A stretch of DNA of 14,285 nt from an uncultured Eggerthellaceae bacterium (lineage in GTDB: Bacteria > Actinomycetota > Coriobacteriia > Coriobacteriales > Eggerthellaceae): NCBI GenBank assembly GCA_948829205.1, contig CAQLOA010000006.1, positions 3,801-18,085 of the forward strand. The letters are read 5' to 3'. The notes below the pieces were generated by a model. The model was given only the letters and a program-made list of their open reading frames with translations. It made no database searches and was not told the origin of the DNA. The position numbers and the translations under genes are program-made. This document shows, in pieces, positions 13,572 through 14,285 of the stretch (the first letter of the stretch is position 1; each line of letters begins with the position of its first letter).

Positions 13572-14285
13572 TTGGCGTACATGCTGGCGTATGGGCGGGA
13601 GGTGGCTGGGCGCAACTTGAAGAACGACGCCGCCTCCGCAGGGTCGGGGCAGTCGGCTTCGCCTTCGAAATGCTGCGCATACTGGCGCAGCATCCCCTGG
13701 ACCGCGGCGACGTCGTCGTCGCTCAAGGGCTCCTGCGCGAGGCCTTCGGCAACCATGTCGTCAGGCAGCCTGTAACGGAGGTATATCACTCCCCCATGCA
13801 TGCCCGTGGCGATGTATTCGCCAGGATGGCCCAGGAGCAGTATGATGCCGCCCGCCATGTACTCCCCCAGGAAGCTTCCCGCATCGCCTCCTATGACGAT
13901 GACAGGACAGCGGTCCTCGTACTGCTTCATGTGGATTCCGACCCTCCATCCGCTGTCGTCGCGGATGACGATGCTGCCGCCGCGCATGGCATACCCTGCC
14001 GCGTCCCCGCAGCGTCCATGCACTACCACGAGGCCGCCGTTCATGGTGTTGCCTATCTGGTCCTGCACGTTGCCGAACACCTCGATCTGGCCGCCGTCCA
14101 TGTAGCAGGCCATGTCGTTGCCGGGCGTCCCGTGGATTTCGATCCGCTTGCCTTCCGGCATGGTGCACCCGATGTAGCGCTGCGCAAACACGTCGTCCAG
14201 CCGCACGACGTCGGCCTCGTCCAAGGCGCGGCGTATCTCCTCGTTGGCTTCCTTGAAATGGCTGGTGCCCAGGCTCAGCTGAGCT
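13568..14285 (-). CDS. glutamate synthase GXGXG-domain protein, N-terminus beyond window
   Basis: The 238 visible residues are the C-terminal domain of glutamate synthase (alpha-subunit type). The frame is open through the right edge; the first in-window codons read AQLSLGTSHFKEANEEIRRAL. RYIG (near residue 37) is followed by five or six turns of the right-handed beta-helix repeat, each ending like M-x-G-G-x-I/V: MDGGQIEVFG, MNGGLVVVHG, MRGGSIVI, MAGGIILLLG and MHGGVIYLR. The tail ends FFKLRPATSRPYASMYAN, like the separate third subunit of archaeal-type enzymes. The domain is structural and supports the FMN and amidotransferase parts; it has no catalysis of its own. The opening residues look like a natural start of the domain, so a stand-alone subunit is more likely than a full alpha chain, but the edge hides the answer. 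Stop is TAG. Confidence 0.9.
   Translation of the reverse strand, partial: AQLSLGTSHFKEANEEIRRALDEADVVRLDDVFAQRYIGCTMPEGKRIEIHGTPGNDMACYMDGGQIEVFGNVQDQIGNTMNGGLVVVHGRCGDAAGYAMRGGSIVIRDDSGWRVGIHMKQYEDRCPVIVIGGDAGSFLGEYMAGGIILLLGHPGEYIATGMHGGVIYLRYRLPDDMVAEGLAQEPLSDDDVAAVQGMLRQYAQHFEGEADCPDPAEAASFFKLRPATSRPYASMYAN

Overview
The window is GC-rich. It uses many ATA isoleucine codons and an unusually large share of TAG stops. Its content is an argCJBD-GH cluster, a class A penicillin-binding protein with a serine-rich tail, a U32-family protein, a stand-alone type of glutamate-cysteine ligase and a SlyD-like FKBP. This fits an anaerobic actinobacterium, most likely of the Coriobacteriia/Eggerthellaceae type. 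That assignment is inferred from gene content and style; no marker gene settles it.

Layout. Positions 1-11510 are all read from the minus strand, so transcription runs right to left. The arginine cluster argC-argJ-argB-argD (11510-6914) is tightly packed with gaps of 9-16 nt. A 141-nt gap follows, then argG-argH (6772-4101), and a probable intrinsic terminator lies just after argH (4069-4090). Next come a penicillin-binding protein with its own likely promoter (3951-1804), a small lipoprotein (1755-1225) and a U32-family protein that runs off the left edge (1179-1). A 355-nt divergent intergenic region (11511-11865) separates argC from a plus-strand pair: a glutamate-cysteine ligase (11866-13134), overlapped by 4 nt by an FKBP-type peptidyl-prolyl isomerase (13131-13571). 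That pair converges with a 4-nt overlap onto a GXGXG-domain glutamate synthase gene, which runs off the right edge on the minus strand.

How the genes fit together. ArgJ, ArgB, ArgC and ArgD form the acetyl-recycling route from glutamate to ornithine. ArgG and ArgH convert citrulline plus aspartate to arginine. The missing step, ornithine carbamoyltransferase (argF), and the regulator argR are not here, although in the familiar actinobacterial order argCJBDFRGH they sit exactly where this window has its 141-nt gap. The flanking glutamate synthase domain and glutamate-cysteine ligase also make or use glutamate, so the right half of the window has a glutamate theme.

Most interesting places. The leader upstream of argC holds an 11-codon open frame with three consecutive arginine codons, two ATGCAT-centred palindromes and several alternative hairpins, which suggests attenuation and/or ArgR control but is not proved. 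Other points are the loss of argF-argR from the cluster, the TAG stop bias with stop/Shine-Dalgarno overlaps, and alternative hairpins in the 5' leader of the penicillin-binding protein. No mobile element, CRISPR array, rRNA or tRNA was seen.
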